From Chitinophagales bacterium (lineage in GTDB: Bacteria > Bacteroidota > Bacteroidia > Chitinophagales > Saprospiraceae): a stretch of 47,127 bases of DNA. This document shows positions 30,139-39,702 of the stretch, piece after piece. The notes under the pieces were generated by a model that made no database searches, was not told where the DNA came from, and saw nothing but the letters and a program-made list of their open reading frames with translations. The stretch lies in the NCBI GenBank assembly GCA_026928325.1, contig JAIXKS010000029.1, positions 1 through 47,127 on the forward strand, given 5' to 3'. The position numbers and the translations under genes were made by a program. Each line of letters starts with the position of its first letter. Within the stretch, counting starts at the first letter, position 1.

Positions 30139-31190
30139 GATCGCGATTTATTAAAAACGGGTAAAATTATTAAAGCAATAACTCCAAAAAAGATATTGGC
30201 AAATATCTGAATCGAGAAAAAAACAATATTGGCATAAGTGAAAGCATCCGAACCCTGAATCCCATAGATCGCTAGAGCTTCTGCCGTCAAAAAATGAAAA
30301 CTTCCCATACCTCCCGGTGTCGGAATAACAATGCCTAAACTTCCAAATGAGAAGACTACCAACCCGGCGATAATGTCCAAATGTTGCGTTGGATCAAAGC
30401 TAAAAAACGCCAGATACTGCATCAAAAAATACAAAACCCAAATGACCACTGAATGAAAGATAAACAGTGGAATATTGGATACTTTGCGCACACTCAAGAT
30501 ACCATCGTAAAACCCCTTTAGCTTCAGCATAATTTTATTACCAAAGGCTGTGTTTCTGATTTTAGCTCTATTCTTATACACACCCCATACCGTCAAAAAT
30601 CCCAGCAAGAAGACGCTTAAAAGTACAAAAGGATAGCCTGTTAAAAACCTCAATTTATCCTCCAAATGTATATTTTGATTGAGATAGTCTGCTACAGCTC
30701 TTCCCCCGAGAAAAAACGTCACTATAAAAATGATCGCCATCATTATCGCATCAAAAATCCGATCCGTTACTACCGTTCCAAAGCTTTTTTCAAAAGGAAT
30801 ATTTTCATATTTTGAAAGCATGGCTGCCCGAATCACTTCTCCGGATCGAGGAATTCCCAAGTTAGCCAAGTAGTTGACCATAACTGTACCTAAAAGATTG
30901 GTCATTTTAGGCTTATAGCCAATGGCTTCCAGCATCATTTTCCACCTATGCGCCCGTAAAACATTGGATAACATAAATGCAATTATCGTTATCCATATCC
31001 ATCCATATCTCACGCGACTCAAGTCGTCCTTCAACTTATCGAGAAGACTACAAGCTTGATCCGGAATTCCTTTCAATGCACAATCAGCCTTAAAAGCAAG
31101 ATTTTGATAATGATAGACGAGTAGCATCATGCCAATACCGAGCCCGAAAAACAGCACAACTTTGATATAACCACTTATTTTTAAATTCAT
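30135..31190 (-). CDS. Flippase-like membrane protein (UPF0104/LPG synthase TM)
   Basis: About 351-aa integral membrane protein with roughly seven to eight helices, of the lysylphosphatidylglycerol-synthase TM/UPF0104 family. Characteristic stretches are RAHRWKMMLEAIGYKP, YLANLGIPRSGEVIRAAMLSKYE, FGTVVTDRIFDAIMM and IVIPTPGGMGSFHF. There is no C-terminal synthase domain, so it may move or modify lipid-linked molecules (inference). A longer frame begins at a TTG (31214) that lies inside a TATCTTTG -7 box; ATG 31190 (MNLKISGYIK) is therefore chosen. It overlaps rfaE2 by 4 nt. Confidence 0.85.
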   Translation of the reverse strand: MNLKISGYIKVVLFFGLGIGMMLLVYHYQNLAFKADCALKGIPDQACSLLDKLKDDLSRVRYGWIWITIIAFMLSNVLRAHRWKMMLEAIGYKPKMTNLLGTVMVNYLANLGIPRSGEVIRAAMLSKYENIPFEKSFGTVVTDRIFDAIMMAIIFIVTFFLGGRAVADYLNQNIHLEDKLRFLTGYPFVLLSVFLLGFLTVWGVYKNRAKIRNTAFGNKIMLKLKGFYDGILSVRKVSNIPLFIFHSVVIWVLYFLMQYLAFFSFDPTQHLDIIAGLVVFSFGSLGIVIPTPGGMGSFHFLTAEALAIYGIQGSDAFTYANIVFFSIQIFANIFFGVIALIILPVFNKSRS

Positions 31191-31211
31191 ATACCCGGGT
31201 GCTTTTGCCGG

Positions 31212-31219
31212 CAAAGATA
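31212..31219 (-). promoter_or_regulatory. -7 element ahead of the flippase-like gene
   Basis: TATCTTTG on the minus strand matches TAnnTTTG exactly and sits between the panD stop and the ATG at 31190. It shows that the upstream TTG is part of a promoter. No strong -33 TTTG was found. Confidence 0.45.
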
Positions 31220-31234
31220 CTACTTTGTATTTGC

Positions 31235-31582
31235 TTAGATTAATCTATTGTTCTCATCCGGGAAAATCGCCGTAGGTTTGAATGTTTTGGCTTCTTCGGG
31301 CGTCATCAACGCATAGCTGATGATGATAACGATATCTCCTACCTCGGCTTTTCTTGCAGCTGCACCATTCAGACAAATCATCCCAGAGCCTCTCTCTCCC
31401 TTAATTACATAGGTTTCGATGCGCTCGCCATTATTATTATTTACAATCTGCACCTTTTCGCCTTCATAGATATTAGCGGCATCCATAAGATCTTCATCTA
31501 TCGTTATTGAGCCGACATAATGGAGGTTGGCTTCCGTAACTTTTACCCGGTGAATTTTAGATTTATGTATGTGTAGGAACAT
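31235..31582 (-). CDS. panD: Aspartate 1-decarboxylase PanD
   Basis: 115-aa pyruvoyl enzyme making beta-alanine from aspartate for pantothenate/CoA. The N-terminus [22 protein letters not shown] contains the Gly24-Ser25 self-cleavage site. Lys9 (substrate binding) and the NGAAAR turn are present. The length is normal. It is the first gene of a leftward run with the flippase-like gene, rfaE2, nif3 and cdsZ, although a separate -7 box follows it. No panB or panC is nearby. Confidence 0.95.
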   Translation of the reverse strand: MFLHIHKSKIHRVKVTEANLHYVGSITIDEDLMDAANIYEGEKVQIVNNNNGERIETYVIKGERGSGMICLNGAAARKAEVGDIVIIISYALMTPEEAKTFKPTAIFPDENNRLI

Positions 31583-31871
31583 TTCCTGATGTTATATTTT
31601 TAAAAAAACGCACAAAGATTATAAAATTTTGTAACTATTTAGATTGTGTTTTGAATATTTTGGCTTCAGCCCATCATATCCTACGCTATAATCTGGATAT
31701 TCAAGATTCAAACACATCCATTTGACAAAATTCTATGACTCTTTTGATTTTACACGCTTATAACGTGATTCACTGTGATATAGTTCCAAAATAAGTATCT
31801 CTATTTACAACCAATCGTTCCAACGCTATCCTCAAAAGGAACTTCCACCCAATGTTATCCTCAGGACTCAA
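31583..31871. other. Intergenic region between hutI and panD
   Basis: About 290 nt between two leftward genes. TTGAATAT (31651-31658) is inverted as ATATTCAA (31697-31704), enclosing GGCTTCAGCC, itself a short palindrome. This may be a worn dispersed repeat. No frame or RNA recognised. Confidence 0.35.
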
Positions 31872-33113
31872 TCACCCTATAACTTTCCCGTTCAGGATCA
31901 TCTGATCTATATGGCGGCTACCAAATGCATAGACCATATAATCTAAAGACGGAATGGCCTTTGTAACTATGAGGTTGGCTCTTCGTCCTACACCGATAGC
32001 GCCATGGCTATCTCCTATTTCCATGGCATGAGCTCCGTTAATAGTTACAGCATTGAAGACCTCGACAGGAAGTAATCGCATATTATTACAAGCTAATGCC
32101 ATCATCAAAGGAATGTTGCCAGACGGACTTGATCCGGGATTAAAATCAGTGGCCATGGCAATACCTAAACCTGCTTCGATCATTTTTCTAGCCGGAGCAT
32201 AAGGAATATTTAAGAAAAAGGAGCAAGATGGTAGCACGGTCGGGATAGTAGCACTATTTTGTAAAGCTTCTATCTCTGCTTCTCCTATGGCTTCGAGGTG
32301 ATCGACCGAAATCGCATGATTGGCTATACCGACTTGTACACCTCCTGATATATGAAGTTGATTTGCATGGATTTTGGCTTTTAGCCCGTATTTAGCACCA
32401 GCTTTTAGGATTTTATCGGTTTCTTCAACCGTAAAAAATCCTTGTTCACAAAAGACATCGCAATAATCCGCCAGTCCCTCTTCGCTGATTTGAGGCAACA
32501 TTTGATCAATGATTAGATCCATGTATCCTTGGCGATTATCCTTGTATTCCGGAGGAATGGCATGAGCTCCAAGAAAGGTAGCCTTGATCGTAACCTCAGA
32601 TGCATCTTTGAGTCTTTTGATCACGCGCAACATTTTGAGTTCACTTTCAAAACTTAGACCGTACCCACTTTTTATTTCTATAGCTCCTGTACCCGATTGT
32701 ATAAGTTCATTCAGTCGATTTAACGCCCGCTCAAACAACACATCCTCGGGTAAATCACGGAGTTTTCGGGCAGAGTTGATAATGCCGCCACCTTTAGCCG
32801 CAATTTCTTCATAACTCTTACCCATGAGTTTATCGACATATTCCACTTCACGACCTTCAGCAAATACGATATGCGTATGACTGTCACACCAAGCTGGCAA
32901 CACACATTTTCCGGCAGCATCAATGACCTTGTCCGCCGATAAAGGGCATTGCTCCATAGGTCCAAATGCTTGAATAATATCTCCCTCTATGAGCACATAA
33001 GCATTTTCTATGATTTCTACCGCTGCCATGTCTTTTCCCTTTTTAAAAGGCAATTTATCCGCAGCAATACCGTAAAGTCTATGAATATTTTTAATTAATA
33101 ATGTCGATTTCAT
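31872..33113 (-). CDS. hutI: Imidazolonepropionase HutI
   Basis: 413-aa amidohydrolase opening the imidazolone ring in histidine degradation to formiminoglutamate. Metal and active-site motifs: AWCDSHTHIVFAEGRE (HxH), EIKSGYGLSFESELKMLRVIK, KIHANQLHISGGVQVGI (His), AISVDHLEAI (His-Glu) and ATDFNPGSSPSGN (Asp). Complete and of normal length. The other hut genes (hutH, hutU, hutG) are not in the window. Its start lies 18 nt downstream of the thioredoxin-SPOR gene stop, so the two may be cotranscribed. Confidence 0.94.
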   Translation of the reverse strand: MKSTLLIKNIHRLYGIAADKLPFKKGKDMAAVEIIENAYVLIEGDIIQAFGPMEQCPLSADKVIDAAGKCVLPAWCDSHTHIVFAEGREVEYVDKLMGKSYEEIAAKGGGIINSARKLRDLPEDVLFERALNRLNELIQSGTGAIEIKSGYGLSFESELKMLRVIKRLKDASEVTIKATFLGAHAIPPEYKDNRQGYMDLIIDQMLPQISEEGLADYCDVFCEQGFFTVEETDKILKAGAKYGLKAKIHANQLHISGGVQVGIANHAISVDHLEAIGEAEIEALQNSATIPTVLPSCSFFLNIPYAPARKMIEAGLGIAMATDFNPGSSPSGNIPLMMALACNNMRLLPVEVFNAVTINGAHAMEIGDSHGAIGVGRRANLIVTKAIPSLDYMVYAFGSRHIDQMILNGKVIG

Positions 33114-33131
33114 GAAGTAATGATACGTTCG

Positions 33132-33920
33132 TTAAATAATGATGCCATCCATGCTGTACTCTTCCATAATCGAGTTTTTAAACTGCATGGCATCGTCGTA
33201 ACTATTAAATTGACCAATCCTTACTTTATAAAGCAAGGTTCCGTTTTTCATCTCATTGGTAATCGTCAATGGCTCCACGAAAAACTGTCTCAAGGTTTTA
33301 ACCATATCATCGGCACCCTGATACCTTTCAAATACACCTAATTGCACCTTATAGACCTTATTATTGTCTGTCTGGCTGCCGTAAAATTGTTGATACTGAG
33401 TAGCATTTTTCTGCATACTATCATAATTATTATATTCCTTGGCATTTAAGGGTTGATTGGGTGCGGAGTTCATATTGTACTTGATAACTTGCTTGTTTTC
33501 CGGCGCATTGTACTTTTTGAGTAAGGCACGCATTTGAAGGGGAGACATCGTCTGCTCGATTCTATCTAAAATTCGACCTTCAGAATTAAAAATAAGCATC
33601 GTAGGGAGATATTTAATATCAAAAACCTGCTTCAATTCATAGCCTACAGTCTGGTCGATATCGGCTTTAATGGATATAAAACTATTGTTTAGGATACCGG
33701 CAACCTCATCATCTAGGAAGGTGGTTTGCTCCATCCAATTGCATGGTGTACACCAAGAAGCATAAAAATCAATAAAAATCAACTTGCCTTCATTTCCCGC
33801 TTTTATCCGGGCTTCTTTTAAATCATAGCTTGCAAATTGAATTTTTGAAGACTCCGCATGTAACATGCCCGCAAACAACAGACACCCCAGGAAGCCTAAA
33901 GCAATTTTAAATGTTTTCAT
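33132..33920 (-). CDS. Periplasmic thioredoxin-fold protein with C-terminal SPOR domain
   Basis: 262-aa exported protein. Signal peptide at residues 1-22 (FLGCLLFAGMLHAE). The thioredoxin domain (about 25-130) has the redox site WCTPC (Cys57, Cys60) and the cis-Pro region KYLPTMLIF, closest to DsbD-gamma/thioredoxin_7 types. A low-complexity Asn/Gln/Tyr linker (about 135-185) leads to a C-terminal SPOR domain (about 187-262: VYKVQLGVFERYQGADDMVKTL ... LYKVRIGQFNSYDDAMQF). SPOR domains bind glycan strands stripped of stem peptides, mostly at division sites. ATG 33920 is chosen over a TTG at 33941. Thiol chemistry at the septum is an inference. Confidence 0.87.
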   Translation of the reverse strand: MKTFKIALGFLGCLLFAGMLHAESSKIQFASYDLKEARIKAGNEGKLIFIDFYASWCTPCNWMEQTTFLDDEVAGILNNSFISIKADIDQTVGYELKQVFDIKYLPTMLIFNSEGRILDRIEQTMSPLQMRALLKKYNAPENKQVIKYNMNSAPNQPLNAKEYNNYDSMQKNATQYQQFYGSQTDNNKVYKVQLGVFERYQGADDMVKTLRQFFVEPLTITNEMKNGTLLYKVRIGQFNSYDDAMQFKNSIMEEYSMDGIII

Positions 33921-34258
33921 TTTAAACTGATTTTGGGACAATTAATAATAATCTAATCTCTTTTACTGTTTTGTGTACAATACATTACATTTTAATCAAA
34001 ATTATAAAATATTGCATTACACATATTTATGAAATATCAATTATGATACCAAAATGATTCGAGCGATATGGAATTATCTATATTTTATTTTAATTCAAAT
34101 ATTTATTAATATAGTTATCAATATATTATGTGTTAAATAATTTTATAAAATGATTGCAAGAAAATGGATAATATCTTTTTTTGTTTTTCAGTAATTATAA
34201 AATGGCGTATCTTGTGCCACTTTTTGCGGTGATTCATAAATTTTAATAAAACGGAACC
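33921..34258. other. AT-rich divergent intergenic region
   Basis: About 340 nt of very AT-rich DNA between the thioredoxin-SPOR gene (-) and fabH (+). It should carry both promoters; one candidate for fabH is listed. No frame, repeat or RNA is recognised in the rest. Confidence 0.4.
34180..34216 (+). promoter_or_regulatory. Possible promoter of the fabH operon
   Basis: TTTG (34180-34183), a spacer of 24 nt, then TATCTTGTG (34208-34216), an imperfect TAnnTTTG, 42 nt before the fabH ATG. Confidence 0.3.
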
Positions 34259-35260
34259 ATGTCAAAGATTCATGCAGCTATAACCGGAGTAGGCGGATTT
34301 GTCCCCGATGACATACTTTCCAATGCAGATTTGGAAAAGTTAGTGGATACGAATGACGAATGGATTACCACCCGCACCGGAATCAAAGAAAGAAGGATAT
34401 TAAGAACACCCGGCAAGGCCACTTCCGATATGGCTGTTGAGGTTGTAAAACAACTCTTAGAAAAAACAAATACTCGCCCTGAGGAGGTTGAGATGTTAAT
34501 CTGTGCCACAGTCACAGGAGATATGGTATTTCCCGATACGGCCAATACCATTCTTGACAAAGTCGGTGCAAAAAACGCATTTGGATATGATATCAATGCG
34601 GCTTGTTCAGGTTTTTTATACGCTCTGACAACTGGTGCCAAATTTATCGAATCCGGAATGTATAAAAAGGTTATCGTCATCGGAGCAGATAAAATGTCTT
34701 CAATCATCGATTATCAAGATAGAGCGACTTGTATTATCTTTGGAGATGGGGCAGGAGGCGTTATGCTTGAACCGACAGAAGAAAGCGTAGGTTTTATAGA
34801 TGCCGTATTAAAAGCGGATGGTGCCGGAAGAGAGTTTCTCCATATGAAAGCCGGAGGTTCTCTAAAACCACCAACCCAAGAAACCGTAGCTCAACGCGAG
34901 CATTACGTATATCAAGAGGGAAAATCAGTGTTTAAGGCCGCAGTCATGGGCATGGTCAACACCACGCAAGAAGTACTCAAAAGGAATGATATGACGGTAG
35001 ATGAAGTGCATTGGATGGTACCTCATCAAGCCAATTTGAGAATAATCAACTCTGTGGGAGAGATGCTTGGCATCCCGCCAGAAAGAGTAATGCTCAATAT
35101 TTATAAATATGGTAATACCACAGCGGGAACCATTCCTTTATGTCTTTGGGAATATGAATCACAGCTAAAAAAAGGAGACAACCTCATCCTAACCGCTTTT
35201 GGTGGTGGATTTACTTGGGGTAGTATTCTTATAAAATGGGCTTATGATGGCCGTAAATAA
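34259..35260 (+). CDS. fabH: Beta-ketoacyl-ACP synthase III FabH
   Basis: 333-aa thiolase-fold enzyme starting fatty acid elongation from acetyl-CoA (or branched acyl-CoA) and malonyl-ACP. The catalytic triad is visible: Cys in INAACSGFLYAL (about residue 115), His in VPHQANLRII (about 255) and Asn in YKYGNTTAGTIP (about 285). The N-terminal TRTGIKERRI is typical. First gene of a rightward cluster with efp, accB and accC. plsX and rpmF, which often precede fabH elsewhere, are absent. Confidence 0.95.
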   Translation: MSKIHAAITGVGGFVPDDILSNADLEKLVDTNDEWITTRTGIKERRILRTPGKATSDMAVEVVKQLLEKTNTRPEEVEMLICATVTGDMVFPDTANTILDKVGAKNAFGYDINAACSGFLYALTTGAKFIESGMYKKVIVIGADKMSSIIDYQDRATCIIFGDGAGGVMLEPTEESVGFIDAVLKADGAGREFLHMKAGGSLKPPTQETVAQREHYVYQEGKSVFKAAVMGMVNTTQEVLKRNDMTVDEVHWMVPHQANLRIINSVGEMLGIPPERVMLNIYKYGNTTAGTIPLCLWEYESQLKKGDNLILTAFGGGFTWGSILIKWAYDGRK

Positions 35261-35272
35261 CAAAACAATTCA

Positions 35273-35280
35273 TACATTTG
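35273..35280 (+). promoter_or_regulatory. Possible internal -7 element before efp
   Basis: TACATTTG fits TAnnTTTG, in the 59-nt fabH-efp gap, 39 nt before the efp start. No -33 match is seen. Confidence 0.28.
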
Positions 35281-35319
35281 TAAAACAAAACATTCAAACA
35301 CAACAATTATTTATTTTTT

Positions 35320-35886
35320 ATGGCAAATACTTCAGATATCAGAAATGGACTTTGTATCAACTTAAATGGAGATATTTATTCTATTATTGAATTTCAGCAC
35401 GTAAAACCGGGTAAAGGAAATGCTTTTGTAAGAACTAAATTAAAAAGTCTTACAACAGGTAAAGTAGTTGAAAACACATTTCCGGCAGGTCACAAAATCG
35501 ACGACGTACGAGTAGAAAGAAGAAAGTTTCAGTATCTCTACAACGATGAATCCGGGTACCATTTTATGGATAACGAAAGTTATGACCAAGTGACCTTAGA
35601 AGAGGCAATGTTAGACAGCCCGCAGTTTTTGAAAGAAGGTATTGAAATCGAGATTTTATTTCATGCCGCTAAAGACATCCCATTGACGACGGAAATGCCC
35701 CAACACCTTACCCTTGAAGTTACTTATACAGAACCTGGCGTAAGAGGTGATACAGCGACTAACGTAACGAAATCTGCAACGGTAGAAACCGGCGCAGAAG
35801 TTAAAGTTCCTATTTTCATCAATCAAGGTGATAAAATAAAAATTGATACCCGAACAGGTGGTTATCTAGAAAGAGTAAAGGCTTAA
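35320..35886 (+). CDS. efp: Translation elongation factor P
   Basis: 188-aa three-domain EF-P that rescues ribosomes stalled at polyproline. The domain I tip loop is KPGKGNAF, with Lys32 at the place of the modified residue of E. coli EF-P. The central OB domain includes YNDESGYHFMDNESYDQ, and the C-terminal domain ends in DTRTGGYLERVKA. Length and start are typical. The modifying enzyme cannot be told from this window. It lies between fabH and accB, a common Bacteroidota arrangement. Confidence 0.96.
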   Translation: MANTSDIRNGLCINLNGDIYSIIEFQHVKPGKGNAFVRTKLKSLTTGKVVENTFPAGHKIDDVRVERRKFQYLYNDESGYHFMDNESYDQVTLEEAMLDSPQFLKEGIEIEILFHAAKDIPLTTEMPQHLTLEVTYTEPGVRGDTATNVTKSATVETGAEVKVPIFINQGDKIKIDTRTGGYLERVKA

Positions 35887-35910
35887 TTCACTTTTAAAAT
35901 TTAAAGAGTT

Positions 35911-36417
35911 ATGAATTTTCATGAATTACAGGAGCTCATAAAATTGATTACTAAATCCAATCTTACTGAGTTTAAGTTTAAAGACAATGATGTCGAGGTA
36001 CAAATAAAGACGGATAAATACCAAAAAACGGCTGTTCAAACCGTTGTATCTGCGCCACAACCGGTACAAATGCAGGTTTTACCGACTGCACCTCAAGTAC
36101 CAGCAACAGTAGCTGCAACACCTACTCCTGAAAAGGCGGCAGCTCCAGCTCAGCAATCTTCAGCGCCTCAAAGTGCAAACTTGATTGAAATCAAATCGCC
36201 GATTGTAGGAACATTTTATAGGTCTTCAGCTCCAGACAAACCACCTTTTATTAAAGTGGGTGATACCGTAAAACAAGGCGATGTCGTCTGTATCATTGAA
36301 GCAATGAAACTTTTTAATGAAATAGAAAGTGAAGTTTCCGGAACAGTAGTCAAAGTGCTCGTTGAAGACGCTTCACCGGTTGAATACGACCAAGTTCTAT
36401 TCTTAGTAGAGCCATAA
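35911..36417 (+). CDS. accB: Biotin carboxyl carrier protein AccB
   Basis: 168-aa acetyl-CoA carboxylase subunit. The N-terminal helical region (residues 1-35) is followed by an Ala/Pro/Gln-rich flexible linker (about 45-90). The biotinyl domain (about 92-168) has [15 protein letters not shown] and the biotinylated Lys133. A typical 'thumb'-like loop is present ([13 protein letters not shown]). It precedes accC by 54 nt and carries the carboxybiotin made by that enzyme. Confidence 0.95.
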   Translation: MNFHELQELIKLITKSNLTEFKFKDNDVEVQIKTDKYQKTAVQTVVSAPQPVQMQVLPTAPQVPATVAATPTPEKAAAPAQQSSAPQSANLIEIKSPIVGTFYRSSAPDKPPFIKVGDTVKQGDVVCIIEAMKLFNEIESEVSGTVVKVLVEDASPVEYDQVLFLVEP

Positions 36418-36471
36418 TGATTTCGGGGTAAGCTTATTGGCTTGCTCATATGTATAATATAATTGAATATT

Positions 36472-37821
36472 ATGTTTAATAAAATATTAATAGCTAATCG
36501 TGGCGAAATAGCACTACGTATAATCCGTACATGTAAAGAAATGGGCATCAAGACTGTAGCTATTTATTCAAAAGCGGATTCAGATAGTTTACACGTCCGA
36601 TTTGCTGATGAAGCGGTCTGCATAGGTCCGGCTCCTTCATCGGAATCTTATTTGAATATCCCAAGAATTATGGCAGCTGTTGAGATAACCAATGCAGATG
36701 CCGTGCATCCAGGATATGGGTTTTTAGCTGAAAATGCTGCTTTTGCAGAAATTTGCAATCAATCTGGCGTGAAATTTATAGGCCCAACAGCAGATATGAT
36801 TCGCAAAATGGGAGATAAGGTCACAGCTAAAGAAACAATGATTAAGGCCGGTGTTCCTGTAGTACCAGGTTCTGACGGACTGCTCAAAGACGTCAAGCAA
36901 GGTATTAAAATAGCGAATCAAATCGGCTATCCCGTCATCCTCAAAGCTACTGCCGGAGGTGGTGGAAAAGGGATGCGTATCGTCAATGAAGATAGCGAAT
37001 TTGAACATGCTTGGGAAAGTGCTAAAAAAGAAGCTAAAGCCTCCTTTTCTAATGACGGTATCTATGTTGAAAAATACGTCGTCGAGCCAAGACACATCGA
37101 GTTTCAAATCGTAGGAGATCAATTTGGCAATGTTTGCCATCTTTCAGAACGAGATTGTTCGATTCAAAGAAGACACCAAAAACTTGTAGAAGAAAGTCCA
37201 TCACCATTTATGACAGACGAACTTCGTGAAAAAATGGGTGAAGCAGCGATAAAAGCCGGTAAATCCATAAATTATGAAGGTGTCGGAACAGTAGAATTTC
37301 TAGTTGATAAATTTAGAAATTTTTACTTTATGGAGATGAATACGAGAATCCAAGTAGAACACCCTGTAACAGAAGAAGTAATCGACCACGATCTTATCAA
37401 AGAACAGATTAAAGTAGCTGCAGGAGCACCTATCTCAGGCAAAAATTATTATCCAAAATTATTTGCTATGGAGTGTCGTATTAATGCAGAAGATGTATTC
37501 AATGACTTCAGACCAAGTCCGGGTAAAATTGATTCTTTTCACAGTCCTAAAGGACATGGTGTTCGCGTGGATACCCACGTATATGCAGGATATACCGTAT
37601 CTCCATACTATGATTCCATGATAAGTAAGCTGATTTGTAAGGCACAAACTCGTGAAGAATGTATCAAAAAGATGCAGCGTGCGCTTGATGAATTTATCAT
37701 CGAGGGTATTAAAACGACCGTACCTTTTCATCAAGCCCTTATGAAAGACGAAAATTTCCGTAAAGGTAATTTTGACACTGGGTTTATGAATACTTTTGAT
37801 TTTAAAAAAATGATAGATTAA
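36472..37821 (+). CDS. accC: Biotin carboxylase AccC
   Basis: 449-aa ATP-grasp enzyme carboxylating biotin on AccB for malonyl-CoA synthesis. Motifs: [34 protein letters not shown]; the Gly-rich ATP loop [48 protein letters not shown]; and the catalytic [18 protein letters not shown] three codons upstream is ignored; ATG 36472 matches the family start. Partner carboxyltransferase genes are not in the window. Confidence 0.96.
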   Translation: MFNKILIANRGEIALRIIRTCKEMGIKTVAIYSKADSDSLHVRFADEAVCIGPAPSSESYLNIPRIMAAVEITNADAVHPGYGFLAENAAFAEICNQSGVKFIGPTADMIRKMGDKVTAKETMIKAGVPVVPGSDGLLKDVKQGIKIANQIGYPVILKATAGGGGKGMRIVNEDSEFEHAWESAKKEAKASFSNDGIYVEKYVVEPRHIEFQIVGDQFGNVCHLSERDCSIQRRHQKLVEESPSPFMTDELREKMGEAAIKAGKSINYEGVGTVEFLVDKFRNFYFMEMNTRIQVEHPVTEEVIDHDLIKEQIKVAAGAPISGKNYYPKLFAMECRINAEDVFNDFRPSPGKIDSFHSPKGHGVRVDTHVYAGYTVSPYYDSMISKLICKAQTREECIKKMQRALDEFIIEGIKTTVPFHQALMKDENFRKGNFDTGFMNTFDFKKMID

Positions 37822-37884
37822 CAACTTTCAGCCTCAAAACTGGAAAAGACAAGGTAGATCATCATACAACACGCATAATATACA

Positions 37885-39702
37885 ATGGAGGGATTTTGGA
37901 GATTAATATCCCAAATAAGATATTATAAGAAAAACTTTACTTTAAGTATTCTTAGCAATATTTTATACTCTTTATTTACTGTAGTGAGTATCCCTTTACT
38001 TGTACCTTTTTTTAATATACTTTTTGATCAAGTCAATCCAAACCCGGAATTACCGGCTGATGGCAATATCAATAGTTGGACCAAGTATTATATTGCTACT
38101 TATATCAATGAATATGGCAAGGAAACCACATTAATGTACGTTTGTATCGTACTCATCATTGTATTTTTCTTTAAAAACCTATTCAGGTATGGTGCGCTTT
38201 ACTCCATAACACCTATGCGATATGGGATTATCTATGATCTCAGAAAACGTCTTTTTAGCAAATACCTAGATCTTCCGTTGAGTTTCTATAGTAATGAGAA
38301 AAAAGGCGCCCTACTCTCTTCAATAACCGTAGATGTTCAAGAAATAGAATGGTCAATCCTCTCAGTCATTGAAGCGATCTTTAAGGCTCCTATAATCATT
38401 TTAGGTTGCTTGATTTACATGATTTATATAAGTGTTTCCTTGACGATATTTGTATTTTTTCTAGTTCTGTTTGCCGGATTAATTATTGGGAAAACGGTAA
38501 GTAAACTCAAACGTTCATCGGTCAACATCCAAGAATCGATTGCTAACCTATCTGCGCAAGTAGAAGAATCGCTAGGAGGCTTGCGCATCATCAAAGGATT
38601 TAATGCAGAAACCTACCAAAAGAATAAATTTGACAGCGAAAATAAATATTTTAGAGACACCCTAATTCGGGTTATCAACCGACGCGACCTCGCATCTCCA
38701 CTTTCAGAGTTTCTTGGTGTAACGGTAGTAACCATTTTACTATGGTACGGTGCAACGCTAGTATTCCAACAAGAAATGGAACCGGATATATTTTTTGCCT
38801 TTGTCTTTGCTTTTTACCAAATCATCGAACCGGCAAAATCTTTTTCTTCAGCCTATTTCAATATCCAAAAAGGGATGGCGGCACTTGACCGCGTCGAAAG
38901 AGTGCTTTATGAAGAAAACCCAATCGTCTCTAAAGATGATGCTATTCAAAAATCAGACTTTACCACTGCGATTACTTTTGAAAACGTAGCTTTTGCCTAT
39001 AAAGAGAGCCAATCTCTCGCATTAGACGATATCAATCTCAACATCAAAAAGGGTGAAATCGTGGCATTAGTAGGGTCTTCAGGTGCCGGAAAGTCAACCT
39101 TTGTAGATTTGTTGCCGAGATTTTATGATGTCACACAAGGAAGCATTAAAATTGACGGGATTGATATCCGAGATATTCATTTAACTAAATTGAGAGGTCT
39201 CTTCGGTATCGTTTCACAAGAAGCCATCTTGTTTCACGATACCATAAAAAACAATATTACCTTTGGCGAAACGCACTTTACGGATGAGCAAATCAGAGCT
39301 GCAGCCATCATTGCCAATGCCCATGATTTTATTTCGGTAATGCCTGAAGGTTATGACACCTCCATTGGTGACCGAGGTATGAAACTATCGGGAGGCCAAC
39401 GACAAAGATTAACCATCGCTCGTGCCATCCTCCGGAATCCACCGATCCTAATCTTAGACGAGGCAACTTCTGCACTCGATTCGGAATCTGAAAAATTAGT
39501 GCAAGAAGCCCTAGAAAAAGTAATGATGAATAGGACCTCCATTGTCGTTGCGCATCGGTTATCAACAATTCAAAAAGCCGACCGAATCGTCGTCCTCGAA
39601 AATGGAAAAATTGTGCAAACAGGAACTCATCAAGCTTTGCTCGACCTAGAAGGCCCTTATAAAAGATTTGTAGAAATTCAAGCCCTAGCTTCCAATTCAT
39701 AA
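37885..39702 (+). CDS. ABC exporter, MsbA-like (fused TM and ATPase)
   Basis: 605-aa half-transporter. The membrane domain (about residues 15-340) has six predicted helices. The nucleotide-binding domain (about 360-600) has Walker A GSSGAGKST (about 396-404), a Q-loop, the signature LSGGQRQRL (about 500), Walker B ILILDEATSALD (about 520) and the H-loop AHRLST. The architecture and the lipid-A-exporter-like C-terminus (VVLENGKIVQTGTHQALL) suggest an MsbA-like lipid flippase acting as a homodimer; substrate is not certain. The stop overlaps the galK start by one nt (TAATG), so the two are coupled. Confidence 0.88.
   Translation: MEGFWRLISQIRYYKKNFTLSILSNILYSLFTVVSIPLLVPFFNILFDQVNPNPELPADGNINSWTKYYIATYINEYGKETTLMYVCIVLIIVFFFKNLFRYGALYSITPMRYGIIYDLRKRLFSKYLDLPLSFYSNEKKGALLSSITVDVQEIEWSILSVIEAIFKAPIIILGCLIYMIYISVSLTIFVFFLVLFAGLIIGKTVSKLKRSSVNIQESIANLSAQVEESLGGLRIIKGFNAETYQKNKFDSENKYFRDTLIRVINRRDLASPLSEFLGVTVVTILLWYGATLVFQQEMEPDIFFAFVFAFYQIIEPAKSFSSAYFNIQKGMAALDRVERVLYEENPIVSKDDAIQKSDFTTAITFENVAFAYKESQSLALDDINLNIKKGEIVALVGSSGAGKSTFVDLLPRFYDVTQGSIKIDGIDIRDIHLTKLRGLFGIVSQEAILFHDTIKNNITFGETHFTDEQIRAAAIIANAHDFISVMPEGYDTSIGDRGMKLSGGQRQRLTIARAILRNPPILILDEATSALDSESEKLVQEALEKVMMNRTSIVVAHRLSTIQKADRIVVLENGKIVQTGTHQALLDLEGPYKRFVEIQALASNS

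Noticed and set aside
36463-36471. TTG start three codons upstream for accC
   Set aside because: The conserved N-terminus of biotin carboxylase begins at [12 protein letters not shown], i.e. ATG 36472.
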